Notes: a model not told the origin generated them from the sequence alone. Positions 5,559 through 15,457 are shown, counted from the first letter of the stretch. The stretch is DNA of 64,000 nucleotides from Coprococcus comes ATCC 27758 (GCF_025149785.1 NZ_CP102277.1:1426001-1490000); one strand, 5' to 3'. Numbers and translations are program-made.

Positions 5559-8500
5559 ATGTATTTAAAAAGTATTGAAGTACAGGGATTTAAGTCTTTT
5601 GCAAATAAGATTGTCTTTGAATTTCATAACGGGATCACCGGAATCGTCGGACCGAACGGAAGTGGGAAAAGTAACGTGGCGGATGCCGTCCGCTGGGTAC
5701 TCGGAGAGCAGAAGGTGAAGCAGCTCCGTGGAGGTACGATGCAGGATGTTATTTTTTCCGGTACGGAAAACCGGAAACCCCTCAGCTACGCATCGGTTGC
5801 GATCACACTGGATAATTCAGATCACAAACTCCCGGTGGAGTTTGAAGAGGTTAAAGTCACAAGAAAGTTGTACCGTTCGGGGGAAAGTGAATACCTGATC
5901 AACGGCAGTGTCTGCAGGCTCAAAGATATCAATGAGATGTTTTATGATACAGGTATCGGAAAAGAAGGATATTCGATCATCGGACAGGGACAGATTGACA
6001 AGATCCTGAGCGGTAAGCCGGAAGAGAGACGAGAGCTTTTTGATGAGGCGGCCGGGATTGTCAAATTTAAGCGCCGTAAGGCGTTATCTCTTCGCAAACT
6101 GGAAGAAGAGCAGAGCAATCTGGTCCGTGTCAATGATATTTTGGGAGAGTTGGAAAAGCAGTTTGGTCCGCTTCAGAAACAGTCGGAGACAGCGAAGGAA
6201 TATCTGAAAAAGAGAGAAGAACTGAAGCATTATGACATCAATATGTTCCTGGTGGAGATGAAACGTCTGAAGGGGCAGATCCGGGAAAACGATGAGAAGC
6301 TGAAGATTGCGCAGAATGAACTCACTGAAGCCGGTAAAAAGCATGAAGATATGAAGGCACAGTATGAGAAGATCGAGCAGGAAGTAGATGAGATCGACGC
6401 CGGAATCGAGCATGCAAAAAGCCAGAGAAATGAGACAACACTTCTGAAGCAGCAGTTGGAAAACCAGATCGAGCTTTTAAAAGAGCAGATCAACAGTGTC
6501 CGTATGAATGATGAACACTATGAAAAACGCGCAAACGATATTCAGGCAGAGCTTGCAAACCGTGAAAGGCAGAAATCCGAACTGGAAGAAGAAAAAGCAG
6601 AGATCGACAGACATCTTGCAACAGCATCTGAGAGACAAAAGCAGGCAGGAGAGGAGCTGACTGCCCTGCAGAGCCGGATTGCAGAGATGACAGTGGAGAT
6701 TGAAAAGAATCAGAACGATATCCGTGAGCTTCTGAATAACCGTGCATCCACGAAGGCAAAGCTGCAGCATTATGAAACGACGCTTGAACAGATCAAGGTA
6801 CGCCGGGCACTGCTTTACAAACGTCTGGTAGAAGCGGAGAGTGATGTACAGAGGCAACAGGAACTTGCCACGCAGTATACGGAAGAACTGAAGGCAGTAT
6901 CAGGGAAGATCACGGATTCTGTAGAACAGATCAAAAACTATGAAATAGAGATTGCCGGACTGCAAAAAGAGATCGGACAGGCAAATGAGAACCTGCGAAA
7001 CAGGCAGAATGCTTATCACAGGGAGTACTCTCGTCTGGAGTCTCTGAGGAACCTTACGGAGCGTTACGATGGTTATGGGAACAGTATCCGTCGTGTGATG
7101 GAGCAGAAAAGCCGTGAGCCGAAAATCCTGGGGGTTGTGGCTGATCTGATCAAAGTAGATAAAAAATATGAAACTGCGGTGGAAATCGCACTTGGAGGCA
7201 GTATCCAGAATATCGTTACTGCAGACGAAGAGACTGCAAAAAAAATGATTGGTTATCTGAAGCAGAACCGGTATGGACGTGCAACTTTCCTTCCATTGAC
7301 AGCGATTCATGGGGGACAGGGATTTGCCAGGGCAGAAGCCCTTCGCGAGCCGGGTGTGATCGGCACGGCGGACAAGCTGGTAACGGTAGAAGATAAATTT
7401 ACATCTCTTGCAGAGCATCTTCTTGGAAGAACTCTTGTGGCAGACAACATTGATACCGGGATCCGTCTGGCAAGAAAGTATCGTCAGTCCCTGCGTATCG
7501 TTACGCTGGAAGGAGATCTGATCAATCCTGGCGGAGCAATGAGTGGTGGAGCATTTAAGAATTCCAGTAATCTGCTCAGCAGAAGACGTGAGATTGAAGA
7601 ACTGGAAAAGACGGTTGCGCGTCTGAAAACAGAACTCCAGAAATCGGAAGCAGAAGTTGCGGCCGCAAAGGAGAAGCGGACGGCGCTGTATGCAAAGGTG
7701 GAAGAAATCCAGCAGGAGTTGCAGAATGACTATGTGGTTCAAAATACTGCGAAGATGAATCTGGACCAGGTAAAAAGCCGTCAAAATGTGACCAGAGAAA
7801 ATTCAGAAGGAATTTATGCGGAGCGCAAGAAACTGGAAGAACAGGTTCATGAGATCGAGGAAAACGAAGAATCGATCAAAATGGAGCTGGAGACCAGCCA
7901 GCAACTGGAGGACGAGCTGACACGCCAGATGGAAAGCTCACAGAAGTGGCTGGAAAAAGAGCGTGAGGCAGAAGCGGCAGAAGTGCGCAAAAATGAAAAT
8001 ATTCACCTCAGTTTTGCTGCATTGGAGCAGAAAAAAGATTTTATCGAGGAGAATTTTGTCCGTATCCGGGAAGAGATGGGAAAATTCCAGGAAGAGCTTG
8101 CCACTTTAAATGCAAGCAAAGGAGAGAATCACGGTGAAATAGAGCAAAAGGAAGCACAGATTACCGAGATTCGGCAGATGATAGAGAATTCAAAGGAATT
8201 ATTTGAGGAAATCAACAAAGAGATCGAAGAATCGCAGAAAAAGCGGGAAGAACTGAATCAGAAGCATAAGGCATTCCTGAAAAAGCGAGAAGATCTGGCA
8301 GCCCATATGGCAGAGCTTGATAAAGAATCCTTCCGGCTTACAAGCAAGAAAGAAGGCTACGAGGAAGCTTTGGAAAAGCAGATCAATTATATGTGGGAAG
8401 AGTACGAACTGACGTATAATCATGCACTGGAAATCCGGGATGAGAGTCTGACAGATCCTGCCGAGATGCGAAGGCGGATCCAGGAATTAAAGACGGAGAT

Positions 8501-9119
8501 CCGGAAACTCGGATCGGTGAACGTCAATGCGATCGAAGATTTTAAAAATCTTTCCGAGCGGTATGAATTTATGAAAACGCAGCATGATGATTTGGTAGAG
8601 GCAGAAGCAACGCTCAAGAAGATCATTGAAGAGCTGGACGAGGCGATGCGCAAGCAGTTTACTGAGCAGTTTGCAAAGATCAGCCAGGAGTTTAATCAGG
8701 TGTTCAAACAACTATTCGGTGGTGGAAAAGGAACTCTGGAACTGATGGATGATGAGGATGTGCTGGAAGCCGGAATTCGGATTATTGCGCAGCCGCCGGG
8801 TAAAAAACTTCAGAATATGATGCAGCTTTCCGGTGGAGAAAAGGCGTTGACGGCGATTTCGCTGCTGTTTGCAATCCAGAATCTGAAACCTTCCCCGTTT
8901 TGTCTGCTGGATGAGATCGAGGCGGCACTGGATGATTCTAATGTCACGAGATTTGCACAGTATTTGCACAGGCTGACGAAAAATACACAGTTTATCGTCA
9001 TTACACACCGTCGCGGTACGATGACAGCGGCAGACCGGCTGTATGGGATCACTATGCAGGAAAAAGGGGTATCAACGCTGGTATCTGTGGATCTTCTGGA
9101 AGATGAGCTTACAAAGTAG
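5559..9119 (+). CDS. smc: Chromosome segregation ATPase SMC
   Basis: 1186 residues, normal length. Walker A GPNGSGKSN is near residue 33, a long coiled coil runs to about 500, the hinge spans about 510-680 (VVADLIKVDKKYETAVEIALGG...GGAMSGG), a second coiled coil follows, and the C-terminal head holds LSGGEKALTA and Walker B FCLLDEIEAALDD. It condenses and segregates chromosomes with ScpAB, which are not in the window. It starts 7 bases after rnc. Confidence 0.98.
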   Translation: MYLKSIEVQGFKSFANKIVFEFHNGITGIVGPNGSGKSNVADAVRWVLGEQKVKQLRGGTMQDVIFSGTENRKPLSYASVAITLDNSDHKLPVEFEEVKVTRKLYRSGESEYLINGSVCRLKDINEMFYDTGIGKEGYSIIGQGQIDKILSGKPEERRELFDEAAGIVKFKRRKALSLRKLEEEQSNLVRVNDILGELEKQFGPLQKQSETAKEYLKKREELKHYDINMFLVEMKRLKGQIRENDEKLKIAQNELTEAGKKHEDMKAQYEKIEQEVDEIDAGIEHAKSQRNETTLLKQQLENQIELLKEQINSVRMNDEHYEKRANDIQAELANRERQKSELEEEKAEIDRHLATASERQKQAGEELTALQSRIAEMTVEIEKNQNDIRELLNNRASTKAKLQHYETTLEQIKVRRALLYKRLVEAESDVQRQQELATQYTEELKAVSGKITDSVEQIKNYEIEIAGLQKEIGQANENLRNRQNAYHREYSRLESLRNLTERYDGYGNSIRRVMEQKSREPKILGVVADLIKVDKKYETAVEIALGGSIQNIVTADEETAKKMIGYLKQNRYGRATFLPLTAIHGGQGFARAEALREPGVIGTADKLVTVEDKFTSLAEHLLGRTLVADNIDTGIRLARKYRQSLRIVTLEGDLINPGGAMSGGAFKNSSNLLSRRREIEELEKTVARLKTELQKSEAEVAAAKEKRTALYAKVEEIQQELQNDYVVQNTAKMNLDQVKSRQNVTRENSEGIYAERKKLEEQVHEIEENEESIKMELETSQQLEDELTRQMESSQKWLEKEREAEAAEVRKNENIHLSFAALEQKKDFIEENFVRIREEMGKFQEELATLNASKGENHGEIEQKEAQITEIRQMIENSKELFEEINKEIEESQKKREELNQKHKAFLKKREDLAAHMAELDKESFRLTSKKEGYEEALEKQINYMWEEYELTYNHALEIRDESLTDPAEMRRRIQELKTEIRKLGSVNVNAIEDFKNLSERYEFMKTQHDDLVEAEATLKKIIEELDEAMRKQFTEQFAKISQEFNQVFKQLFGGGKGTLELMDDEDVLEAGIRIIAQPPGKKLQNMMQLSGGEKALTAISLLFAIQNLKPSPFCLLDEIEAALDDSNVTRFAQYLHRLTKNTQFIVITHRRGTMTAADRLYGITMQEKGVSTLVSVDLLEDELTK

Positions 9120-9132
9120 TGGATAGGAGGAT

Positions 9133-10089
9133 ATGATGGCAGAAGAAAAAATGGGATTTTTTAAACGTCTGGTAGCAGGACTTAACAAGACGCGCGATAA
9201 TATCGTGTCTGGAATGGACAGTATTTTTCATGGATTTTCAAAGATAGATGAGGACTTTTATGAGGAACTGGAAGAGGTTCTGATCATGGGAGATCTGGGG
9301 GTAAAAGCAACTTACGCGATTCTTGATGATCTTCGTAAAAAAGTAAAAGAACAGCACATCAAAGAGCCGATTGAGTGCAGACAGCTCCTGATCGACAGTA
9401 TCAAAGAGCAGATGGATGTAGGCGAGACAGCTTATGAATTTGAAAACCAGACTTCTGTTGTTCTGGTGATCGGAGTAAATGGAGTCGGAAAGACGACTAC
9501 TATCGGAAAACTTGCCGGTAAGATGAGAGGTCAGGGCAAGAAAGTTGTGCTTGCTGCAGCAGATACTTTTCGTGCAGCTGCGGGCGATCAATTAAAGGAA
9601 TGGGCACATCGTTCGGATGCAGATCTGATCGGCGGACAGGAAGGTGCAGATCCGGCAGCCATCGTTTATGATGCGGTAGCGGCTGCAAAAGCGAGAAAGG
9701 CAGATATCCTTCTGGTGGATACAGCCGGAAGACTTCACAATAAAAAGAACCTGATGGAGGAACTGAAGAAGATTAACCGTGTGCTGGAAAGAGAATATCC
9801 GGAAGCATACAGGGAAACTTTGGTCGTTCTGGATGCAACGACCGGACAGAATGCACTTTCACAGGCAAAGGAATTCAGTGATGTTGCGGATATTACAGGA
9901 ATTATCCTGACTAAGATGGATGGAACGGCCAAAGGTGGAATTGCAGTTGCAATTCAGGCAGAGCTTGGAATTCCTGTTAAATATATAGGTGTCGGTGAGA
10001 CAATCGATGATCTGCAGAAATTCGATTCTGACGAATTTGTACAGGCATTATTTACAACAGAAGAAAAGAAGGAAGAAGGAGAAGAATAA
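9133..10089 (+). CDS. ftsY: Signal recognition particle receptor FtsY
   Basis: 318 residues. An N-terminal helical bundle (FFKRLVAGLNKTRDNIV) precedes the SRP GTPase domain with GVNGVGKTTT, DTFRAAA, DTAGR and TKMDG motifs. It is the short FtsY form without a long acidic extension, usual in Bacillota. It docks ribosome-SRP complexes at the membrane. Two adjacent ATG codons (9133, 9136) follow AGGAGG. ffh is not in the window. Confidence 0.97.
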   Translation: MMAEEKMGFFKRLVAGLNKTRDNIVSGMDSIFHGFSKIDEDFYEELEEVLIMGDLGVKATYAILDDLRKKVKEQHIKEPIECRQLLIDSIKEQMDVGETAYEFENQTSVVLVIGVNGVGKTTTIGKLAGKMRGQGKKVVLAAADTFRAAAGDQLKEWAHRSDADLIGGQEGADPAAIVYDAVAAAKARKADILLVDTAGRLHNKKNLMEELKKINRVLEREYPEAYRETLVVLDATTGQNALSQAKEFSDVADITGIILTKMDGTAKGGIAVAIQAELGIPVKYIGVGETIDDLQKFDSDEFVQALFTTEEKKEEGEE

Positions 10090-10093
10090 TAAT

Positions 10094-11308
10094 ATGCTGA
10101 CATTGGAAAAATTTGAAGAAGCAAGCGAGATCGTAAAACGTGTGACACGTCCGACAAAGCTTATCTACAGTGAGTATCTCAGTAGTCAGACCGGGGGAAA
10201 GGTCTATTTGAAACCGGAAAATATGCAGTACACAGGTGCATACAAATTAAGAGGAGCTTATTACAAGATCAGCACACTTTCTGAGGAAGATCGTGCAAAA
10301 GGTCTGATCACAGCTTCAGCAGGAAACCATGCGCAGGGTGTGGCATATGCGGCAAAAGCGTTTGGATGTAAGGCGACGATTGTTATGCCAACTGTCACTC
10401 CGCTGATCAAGGTAAACCGTACCAAGAGCTATGGCGCCGAGGTTGTTTTACACGGAGATGTCTATGACGATGCCTGTGCAAAGGCCTATGAGCTTGCAGA
10501 AGAGTACGGATATACTTTTGTACATCCGTTTGATGATCTGGATGTAGCTACCGGACAGGGAACGATTGCAATGGAAATTGTCCAGGAACTCCCGACCGTT
10601 GATTATATCCTTGCACCGATCGGGGGCGGCGGACTGATCACAGGTGTATCTACACTTGCGAAAATGCTGAATCCAAAGATCAAAGTGATTGGTGTGGAAC
10701 CGGCAGAAGCAGCAAGTATGACTGCTGCAATCGAAGCAGGACATACCGTAACACTTCCAAGTGCCAACACGATCGCAGATGGTACAGCAGTAAAAAAAGT
10801 CGGGGAACAGAATCTCCCATACGTCATGGAAAATGTAGACCAGATCGTAACTGTAGAAGACGATGAACTGGTCGGAGCATTCCTTGATATGGTGGAAAAC
10901 CATAAAATGGTAGTAGAAAACTCCGGTCTTCTTTCCGTTGCAGCTTTAAAACAGCTGGATCTGAAAGGTAAGAAAGTAGTATCTATCTTAAGCGGCGGGA
11001 ACATGGATGTTATTACCATGTCTTCAGTTGTACAGCACGGACTGATCCAGAGAGACCGTATCTTCTCTGTATCGGTACTTCTTCCGGATAAACCGGGTGA
11101 ACTGGTAAAAGTGGCACAGACGATTGCAGAAGAGCAGGGAAATGTGATCAAACTGGAACATAATCAGTTTGTAAGTATTAACCGGAATGCGGCTGTGGAG
11201 CTTCGTGTGACACTGGAAGCATTTGGAACCGATCATAAGAACCGGATCATTGCGGCATTGGAGGCAGCCGGGTTCAGACCGAAGCTGATCAGTGCGAAGT
11301 TATATTAG
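10094..11308 (+). CDS. ilvA: Threonine ammonia-lyase (threonine dehydratase)
   Basis: 404 residues. The PLP domain has the Lys motif YTGAYKLRGAYYKI, SAGNHAQGVA and the phosphate-binding GGGGL loop; the last 80 or so residues form one ACT domain. This short single-ACT form resembles the catabolic/TdcB-like enzymes that turn threonine into 2-oxobutyrate. The ATG at 10094 lies 4 bases after ftsY and has GGAGGAGAA upstream; the frame also runs back into ftsY without homology. It probably shares a transcript with ftsY and ends at the terminator at 11321. Biosynthetic and catabolic roles cannot be told apart from sequence alone. Confidence 0.92.
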   Translation: MLTLEKFEEASEIVKRVTRPTKLIYSEYLSSQTGGKVYLKPENMQYTGAYKLRGAYYKISTLSEEDRAKGLITASAGNHAQGVAYAAKAFGCKATIVMPTVTPLIKVNRTKSYGAEVVLHGDVYDDACAKAYELAEEYGYTFVHPFDDLDVATGQGTIAMEIVQELPTVDYILAPIGGGGLITGVSTLAKMLNPKIKVIGVEPAEAASMTAAIEAGHTVTLPSANTIADGTAVKKVGEQNLPYVMENVDQIVTVEDDELVGAFLDMVENHKMVVENSGLLSVAALKQLDLKGKKVVSILSGGNMDVITMSSVVQHGLIQRDRIFSVSVLLPDKPGELVKVAQTIAEEQGNVIKLEHNQFVSINRNAAVELRVTLEAFGTDHKNRIIAALEAAGFRPKLISAKLY

Positions 11309-11320
11309 AATGTTTAAGAG

Positions 11321-11362
11321 GACAGTCTTATCCCCTGGTGAGGGATGAGGCTGTCTTTTTTT
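11321..11362 (+). terminator. Terminator after ilvA
   Basis: GACAGTCTTATCCC pairs with GGGATGAGGCTGTC and is followed by seven Ts. Confidence 0.85.
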
Positions 11363-11378
11363 GAAAATAAGGTTGTTA

Positions 11379-11410
11379 GGTCGGGCTAGAAAAAGAATCT
11401 CTTCCAATCC
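11379..11410 (+). repeat. Left 32-bp inverted repeat flanking the IS110 transposase
   Basis: Matches the reverse complement of 13111-13142 except at two positions. A diverged relative that also covers the adjacent GTTGTGCAAA occurs at 36039-36092. Confidence 0.8.
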
Positions 11411-11624
11411 AGGTTGTGCAAACCATTCCGATGAACCTCTGAAGGCGAAAATTATGTCAGCAGAGGCTTCTATAATTTTTGAGTTTCATCTCCATTGCAC
11501 AAAATAGCCTGCAAATAAAAAGTCAAGGCTAAATTGAAGAACATTGAAAATTTTATACAGGTTGAAAAGTAGGTATCAAAATAAGACCACCACACCAGTG
11601 CTGGTCTGAGAATTATAATGATGA

Positions 11625-12833
11625 TTAGGATTCTGGAAGAGATGAAAGATATTCTTTCACTCGTCCGTAATAGATTCTTAGAAACTTGTTGGCACCTGCA
11701 GTCATATAGACATAGTAAGGCTTGCCTTGAGCACGTTTCTTGTCTAAGAACTGATAAACAGGATCATCTTGAGGATGTGTTTTAATTAGGACATCCATTA
11801 CCTGAAATAAAGTCTTTCTAAGATCAGAGGAACCTCGTTTTGAGGTTGGAACACTTTTTTGTTCATAACTTCCAGATTCATTAACACCGGGATCTACACC
11901 GGCAAATGCAGTAATAGCACTTTTGTGAGTGAAACGGGAAACATCTCCGATCTCAGCCATCAACTGAGATCCGAGTGAAGTTCCGACACCTTTCATAGCC
12001 ATAACGACAGGATATTCAGGGAGTTTGGATGCAGTTTCATTCATGAGAGTGCGTAGTGACTCAACAGTTGTAGAGGCACTGTTAAGCTGATCCACAGCCT
12101 GCTTAATTATAAGCTTTGTAATGGCATCCTTTGGAAGTACAGGAACAAGTTCCTTTGCTTTTCCATAGATTTCCTCAGCTTTGGATTGGCTGAAGTTGTA
12201 CTTCTTACGTTTGCACCAGTTTTGATAATGGTCGATAAAGGCATTCAGAGACATTTTACGGACACAGTCCACATGCCAGTATGTAGATGCAAAATCAACC
12301 CATTTCTGGCTGCCGTCACTGCGTGCAGGACTGTCAAAGTAAGTATTCACACCAGGATAGGTTTGGTCAAGGATGCCGATAAGATTATTTTTCATAGCCG
12401 TCTTGTGCTTCATGTAAAAGCCGAACTGACGGTTCATGGTTTTGAGCTGATTGCGTAATTCATCCATAACATTATACTGTTTAAGATTTTGCCATTTGTC
12501 AAGAGCATATCGGGCAATCTTAACAGAATCCGCTTTATCAGATTTCACTTTACGAAGAGAATCATTATCAAAGTCTTTGATAAGTTTTGGGTTAATGGCA
12601 CTGACGAAAAGATTTGCCTTTGAAAGCTGATGGGCGAGGACTTCATAATAACGTCCTGTGTGCTCCATCACGATTCGGGACTCCCCTTCAACAGAGTTGA
12701 TGAGTTCTACAAGTGAATGGATATCACTGGCTGTGTGTTTGATTTCGAAAGGTGCGGAAACAATTTCACCGAAAGGTCGCATGATAGCAACCATACTCTT
12801 ACCTTTTGAAACATCGATACCTACTGCGTTCAT
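11625..12833 (-). CDS. IS110-family transposase (DEDD recombinase)
   Basis: 402 residues, complete. The N-terminal RuvC-like domain starts GIDVSKGKS and contains MEHTGRYYEVLA and SDKADSVKIARYA, supplying the acidic DEDD residues. The C-terminal Transposase_20 domain has AITAFAGVDPGVNESGSYEQK, with the conserved Ser of the ESG motif. IS110 transposases use a bridge RNA from the element's own non-coding end to pair donor and target DNA. AAGGAGTG lies before the start. It appears intact. Confidence 0.95.
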   Translation of the reverse strand: MNAVGIDVSKGKSMVAIMRPFGEIVSAPFEIKHTASDIHSLVELINSVEGESRIVMEHTGRYYEVLAHQLSKANLFVSAINPKLIKDFDNDSLRKVKSDKADSVKIARYALDKWQNLKQYNVMDELRNQLKTMNRQFGFYMKHKTAMKNNLIGILDQTYPGVNTYFDSPARSDGSQKWVDFASTYWHVDCVRKMSLNAFIDHYQNWCKRKKYNFSQSKAEEIYGKAKELVPVLPKDAITKLIIKQAVDQLNSASTTVESLRTLMNETASKLPEYPVVMAMKGVGTSLGSQLMAEIGDVSRFTHKSAITAFAGVDPGVNESGSYEQKSVPTSKRGSSDLRKTLFQVMDVLIKTHPQDDPVYQFLDKKRAQGKPYYVYMTAGANKFLRIYYGRVKEYLSSLPES

Positions 12834-13110
12834 AAATTGTCACTCCTTAAGATTATTGCAATGGATAAATACCAGTTTTACTCATTGCCTATTCAATCTA
12901 CTGTGGTGTGACGCGAATGCACCTATGGCGATTCAACCTGCATAAAACGAACGCTGCGAATGAGGAGCTGGTTATCAGTCTAATTTACGGACGCGAAGTC
13001 CAAGATTGGAAGACGATATACCGATTGCTCCATCATTATACAGCTTAAGCAACAAGATGGATAATTCCTTACTGGCTGTAAGGGATATTAACCATAAACA
13101 TATTGTAGTA
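12834..13110 (-). ncRNA. Candidate bridge RNA region of the IS110 element
   Basis: About 280 bp without a gene lie between the transposase start and the right inverted repeat, on its 5' side. In IS110 elements (IS621 is the studied case) this arm encodes the bridge RNA. In transposase orientation it contains a tight hairpin GGAC-TTCGC-GTCC near 13000 and several weaker stems. The RNA ends and its target-binding and donor-binding loops cannot be fixed by eye. Confidence 0.45.
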
Positions 13111-13142
13111 GGATTGGAAGAGATTCTTTTTCTCGCCCGGCC
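13111..13142 (-). repeat. Right 32-bp inverted repeat flanking the IS110 transposase
   Basis: Partner of 11379-11410. Weaker similarity continues for about 12 bases outside the repeats. Confidence 0.8.
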
Positions 13143-13327
13143 AATGAACGGTATTGGTTAAAAGGGCAGGACTGCTTCATAGTGAGGGAGAGGGGATAGA
13201 GACTGCAAATGTGATTGGGTGCTTGTTAAAGACGGGAGATATAGATGGAAAAATATGGAAATTTAACCAATTAGCACTTTAATTGAATGAAATACTGGGT
13301 TAAAGTCACGAAATGAGGAAAATGGGG

Positions 13328-13356
13328 TTGACATCGAAGGTATAGTTGTATACAAT
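13328..13356 (+). promoter_or_regulatory. Promoter of the citrate synthase operon with GntR-type operator
   Basis: TTGACA (13328-13333), a 17-bp spacer and TACAAT (13351-13356). The perfect palindrome TTGTATACAA (13346-13355) overlaps the -10. FadR-subfamily GntR proteins bind TNGTNNNACNA-type sites, and such a regulator is the second gene of this operon, so autorepression is likely. Confidence 0.75.
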
Positions 13357-13388
13357 AATACAAAAATACAGGTCAGGGAGTGACGGTT

Positions 13389-14777
13389 ATGGAAAATAGA
13401 AAGGTTTATCTGGATAAGCATACAAATTTATTGCAACTTGAGGAGCATATGTACCCGCTGGTAGACGTGGACACACCGAATGTGTTCCGGAACCTGTTTC
13501 ATTATGATGAGATTCCGAAGATTGCGTTTAATGATCGTATTGTACCGCACAGTATGCCGGATGAGATTTGGATCACGGATACGACATTCAGGGATGGACA
13601 GCAGTCGAGAGCACCCTATTCAACGGATCAGATTGTAACCATTTTCGATTATATGCACAGGCTTGGAGGTTCGCAGGGGAAGATTCGTCAGAGTGAATTT
13701 TTCTTATACAGCAAGAAAGACCGTGATGCCGTATATAAATGTATGGAAAGAGGTTATAAGTTCCCGGAGGTCACAAGCTGGATCCGTGCAAATAAAAAGG
13801 ATTTTGAGCTGGTAAAAGATCTGGGAATGAAGGAAACCGGAATTCTGGTAAGCTGTTCGGATTATCATATTTTTTATAAACTGAAGATGACAAGACGAGA
13901 GGCGATGGAACATTATCTGTCAGTTATACGTGAATGTCTGGAGACCGGTGTCAGTCCAAGATGTCATCTGGAAGATATTACCAGATCGGATATTTATGGA
14001 TTTGTCATTCCATTCTGTCTGGAACTGATGCATCTGATGGAAGAATATCAGATTCCGGTGAAGATCCGTGTCTGTGATACAATGGGATACGGAGTCAACT
14101 ATCCGGGGGCTGTGATTCCTCGTTCCATTCCGGGTATCATTTACGGACTCAGAGTACATGCAGGTGTACCGAGTGAACTGATCGAATTCCACGGACATAA
14201 TGATTTTTACAAGGCAGTCAACAATTCAACAACGGCCTGGCTTTATGGAGCATGTGGTGTGAACTGTTCCTTGTTTGGAATCGGTGAACGTACCGGCAAT
14301 ACGCCGCTGGAAGCGATGATTTTTGAATATGCGCAGCTTCGCGGAACGCTGGATGGTATGGATACAACGGTGATTACTGAACTGGCAGAATATTATGAAA
14401 AAGAGATTGGATATCAGATTCCGCCGCGTACCCCGTTTGTCGGAAAGAATTTCAATGTAACCCGTGCGGGGATCCATGCAGACGGACTGTTAAAGAACGA
14501 AGAAATCTACAATGTGTTTGATACCGGCAAGTTTCTGAACCGTCCACCGCTGGTTGCTGTGTCAAATACTTCCGGTCTTGCAGGCATTGCACACTGGATA
14601 AATACATATTATCACCTGAAAAATGAGAAACAGGTAGACAAGAATTCCATTTTAGTTGTAGAATTGAAGAAGTGGGTTGACGCGGAATATGAATCCGGCC
14701 GTGTGACCGTACTCACAGATCAGGAACTAATCCGGGAGATTGAGAGAATCTGTGACGAAAAGGGGATTACAATCTAA
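13389..14777 (+). CDS. Re-type citrate synthase (HMGL/isopropylmalate synthase family)
   Basis: 462 residues of the DRE-TIM metallolyase family: ITDTTFRDGQQSRAPYS near the start, the metal-binding HGHNDF at about residue 265, and GIGERTGNTPLEAM. Annotation often calls such proteins homocitrate or isopropylmalate synthase, but the linkage with isocitrate dehydrogenase and the lack of leu or nif genes point to Re-citrate synthase as characterised in Clostridium kluyveri. It would condense oxaloacetate with acetyl-CoA for the oxidative route to 2-oxoglutarate and glutamate. The ATG at 13389 follows GGGAG with good spacing. Confidence 0.8.
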   Translation: MENRKVYLDKHTNLLQLEEHMYPLVDVDTPNVFRNLFHYDEIPKIAFNDRIVPHSMPDEIWITDTTFRDGQQSRAPYSTDQIVTIFDYMHRLGGSQGKIRQSEFFLYSKKDRDAVYKCMERGYKFPEVTSWIRANKKDFELVKDLGMKETGILVSCSDYHIFYKLKMTRREAMEHYLSVIRECLETGVSPRCHLEDITRSDIYGFVIPFCLELMHLMEEYQIPVKIRVCDTMGYGVNYPGAVIPRSIPGIIYGLRVHAGVPSELIEFHGHNDFYKAVNNSTTAWLYGACGVNCSLFGIGERTGNTPLEAMIFEYAQLRGTLDGMDTTVITELAEYYEKEIGYQIPPRTPFVGKNFNVTRAGIHADGLLKNEEIYNVFDTGKFLNRPPLVAVSNTSGLAGIAHWINTYYHLKNEKQVDKNSILVVELKKWVDAEYESGRVTVLTDQELIREIERICDEKGITI

Positions 14778-14799
14778 CGAAATTCAGGAGAGAGATAAA

Positions 14800-15438
14800 A
14801 TGGAAGAGTATTCATTGAGAAGTCAGGTTTTTCAGACCATCAGAGATGACATTCTGAAAGGTAAGTATGAAGAAAATGACGAACTCAGGGAAGCAACATT
14901 GGGGAAGGAACTTGGAGTTAGCCGTACACCGGTAAGAGAGGCACTTAGACAGCTGGAACTGGAGGGACTGGTGAACATCATACCAAATAAAGGAGCTTAT
15001 GTTACCGGTATTTCCGATAAGGATGTACATGATATTTATATGATTCGTTCCATGCTGGAAGGATTATGCGTCCGTTGGGCAACAGAACATATTACACAGG
15101 AGCAGCTGGAAGAACTGGATGAGATCATTCTTTTATCCGAGTATCATATGGATAAAGGACATTCCGATCAGCTGACAGAGCTGGATGGAAGATTCCATCA
15201 GATTCTGTATGAGGCATCACAGAGCAGGATTCTGGATCATGTGCTTTCAGATTTTCACAAATATGTACAGCTTGCAAGAAGGACTTCCGTTAAGACAGAA
15301 GAGCGTGCGATCAAGTCGATTGGTGAGCATAACGAGATCCTGAATGCCATCAAGGCGAAGGATGCGGAAAAAGCCGGCAATCTGGCAACGATCCATATTA
15401 TGCATGTTATGGAGAACCTGCATATCGAAGAAAAATAG
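14800..15438 (+). CDS. GntR-family transcriptional regulator (FadR/FCD type)
   Basis: 212 residues. A winged-helix domain ([24 protein letters not shown], about residues 28-52) is followed by an all-helical FCD effector domain with metal-binding His residues ([10 protein letters not shown]; ...SIGEHNEIL). The ATG at 14800 follows CAGGAGAG. It lies between citrate synthase and isocitrate dehydrogenase, so it probably controls their operon through the TTGTATACAA site at 13346, perhaps sensing a tri- or dicarboxylate. The effector is a guess from context. Confidence 0.88.
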   Translation: MEEYSLRSQVFQTIRDDILKGKYEENDELREATLGKELGVSRTPVREALRQLELEGLVNIIPNKGAYVTGISDKDVHDIYMIRSMLEGLCVRWATEHITQEQLEELDEIILLSEYHMDKGHSDQLTELDGRFHQILYEASQSRILDHVLSDFHKYVQLARRTSVKTEERAIKSIGEHNEILNAIKAKDAEKAGNLATIHIMHVMENLHIEEK

Positions 15439-15457
15439 CCAAAAAGGAGACGAAGTT

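Larger units (their letters stand above)
11379..13142 (-). mobile_element. IS110-family insertion sequence
   Basis: An IS110-type transposase lies between two 32-bp inverted repeats, 11379-11410 and 13111-13142, that match with 2 mismatches (core AGAAAAAGAATCTCTTCC). The layout has a long 5' non-coding arm (about 280 bp) and a shorter 3' arm (about 210 bp), as expected for this family. Classical IS110 elements lack terminal inverted repeats, so the exact ends are uncertain: the repeats may be the ends or may be arms of the target palindrome. It lies between the ilvA terminator and the citrate synthase promoter and disrupts no gene. Confidence 0.75.

Noticed and set aside
7000-7784. Minus-strand frame of 294 codons opposite smc
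   Set aside because: It lies wholly antisense to the conserved hinge and coiled coil of SMC, has no ribosome-binding site and reads as Cys/Leu/Phe-rich antisense sequence.
9989-10093. Extension of the threonine dehydratase frame into ftsY
   Set aside because: The extra residues are read out of frame from ftsY; the ATG at 10094 has a good ribosome-binding site and matches the family start.
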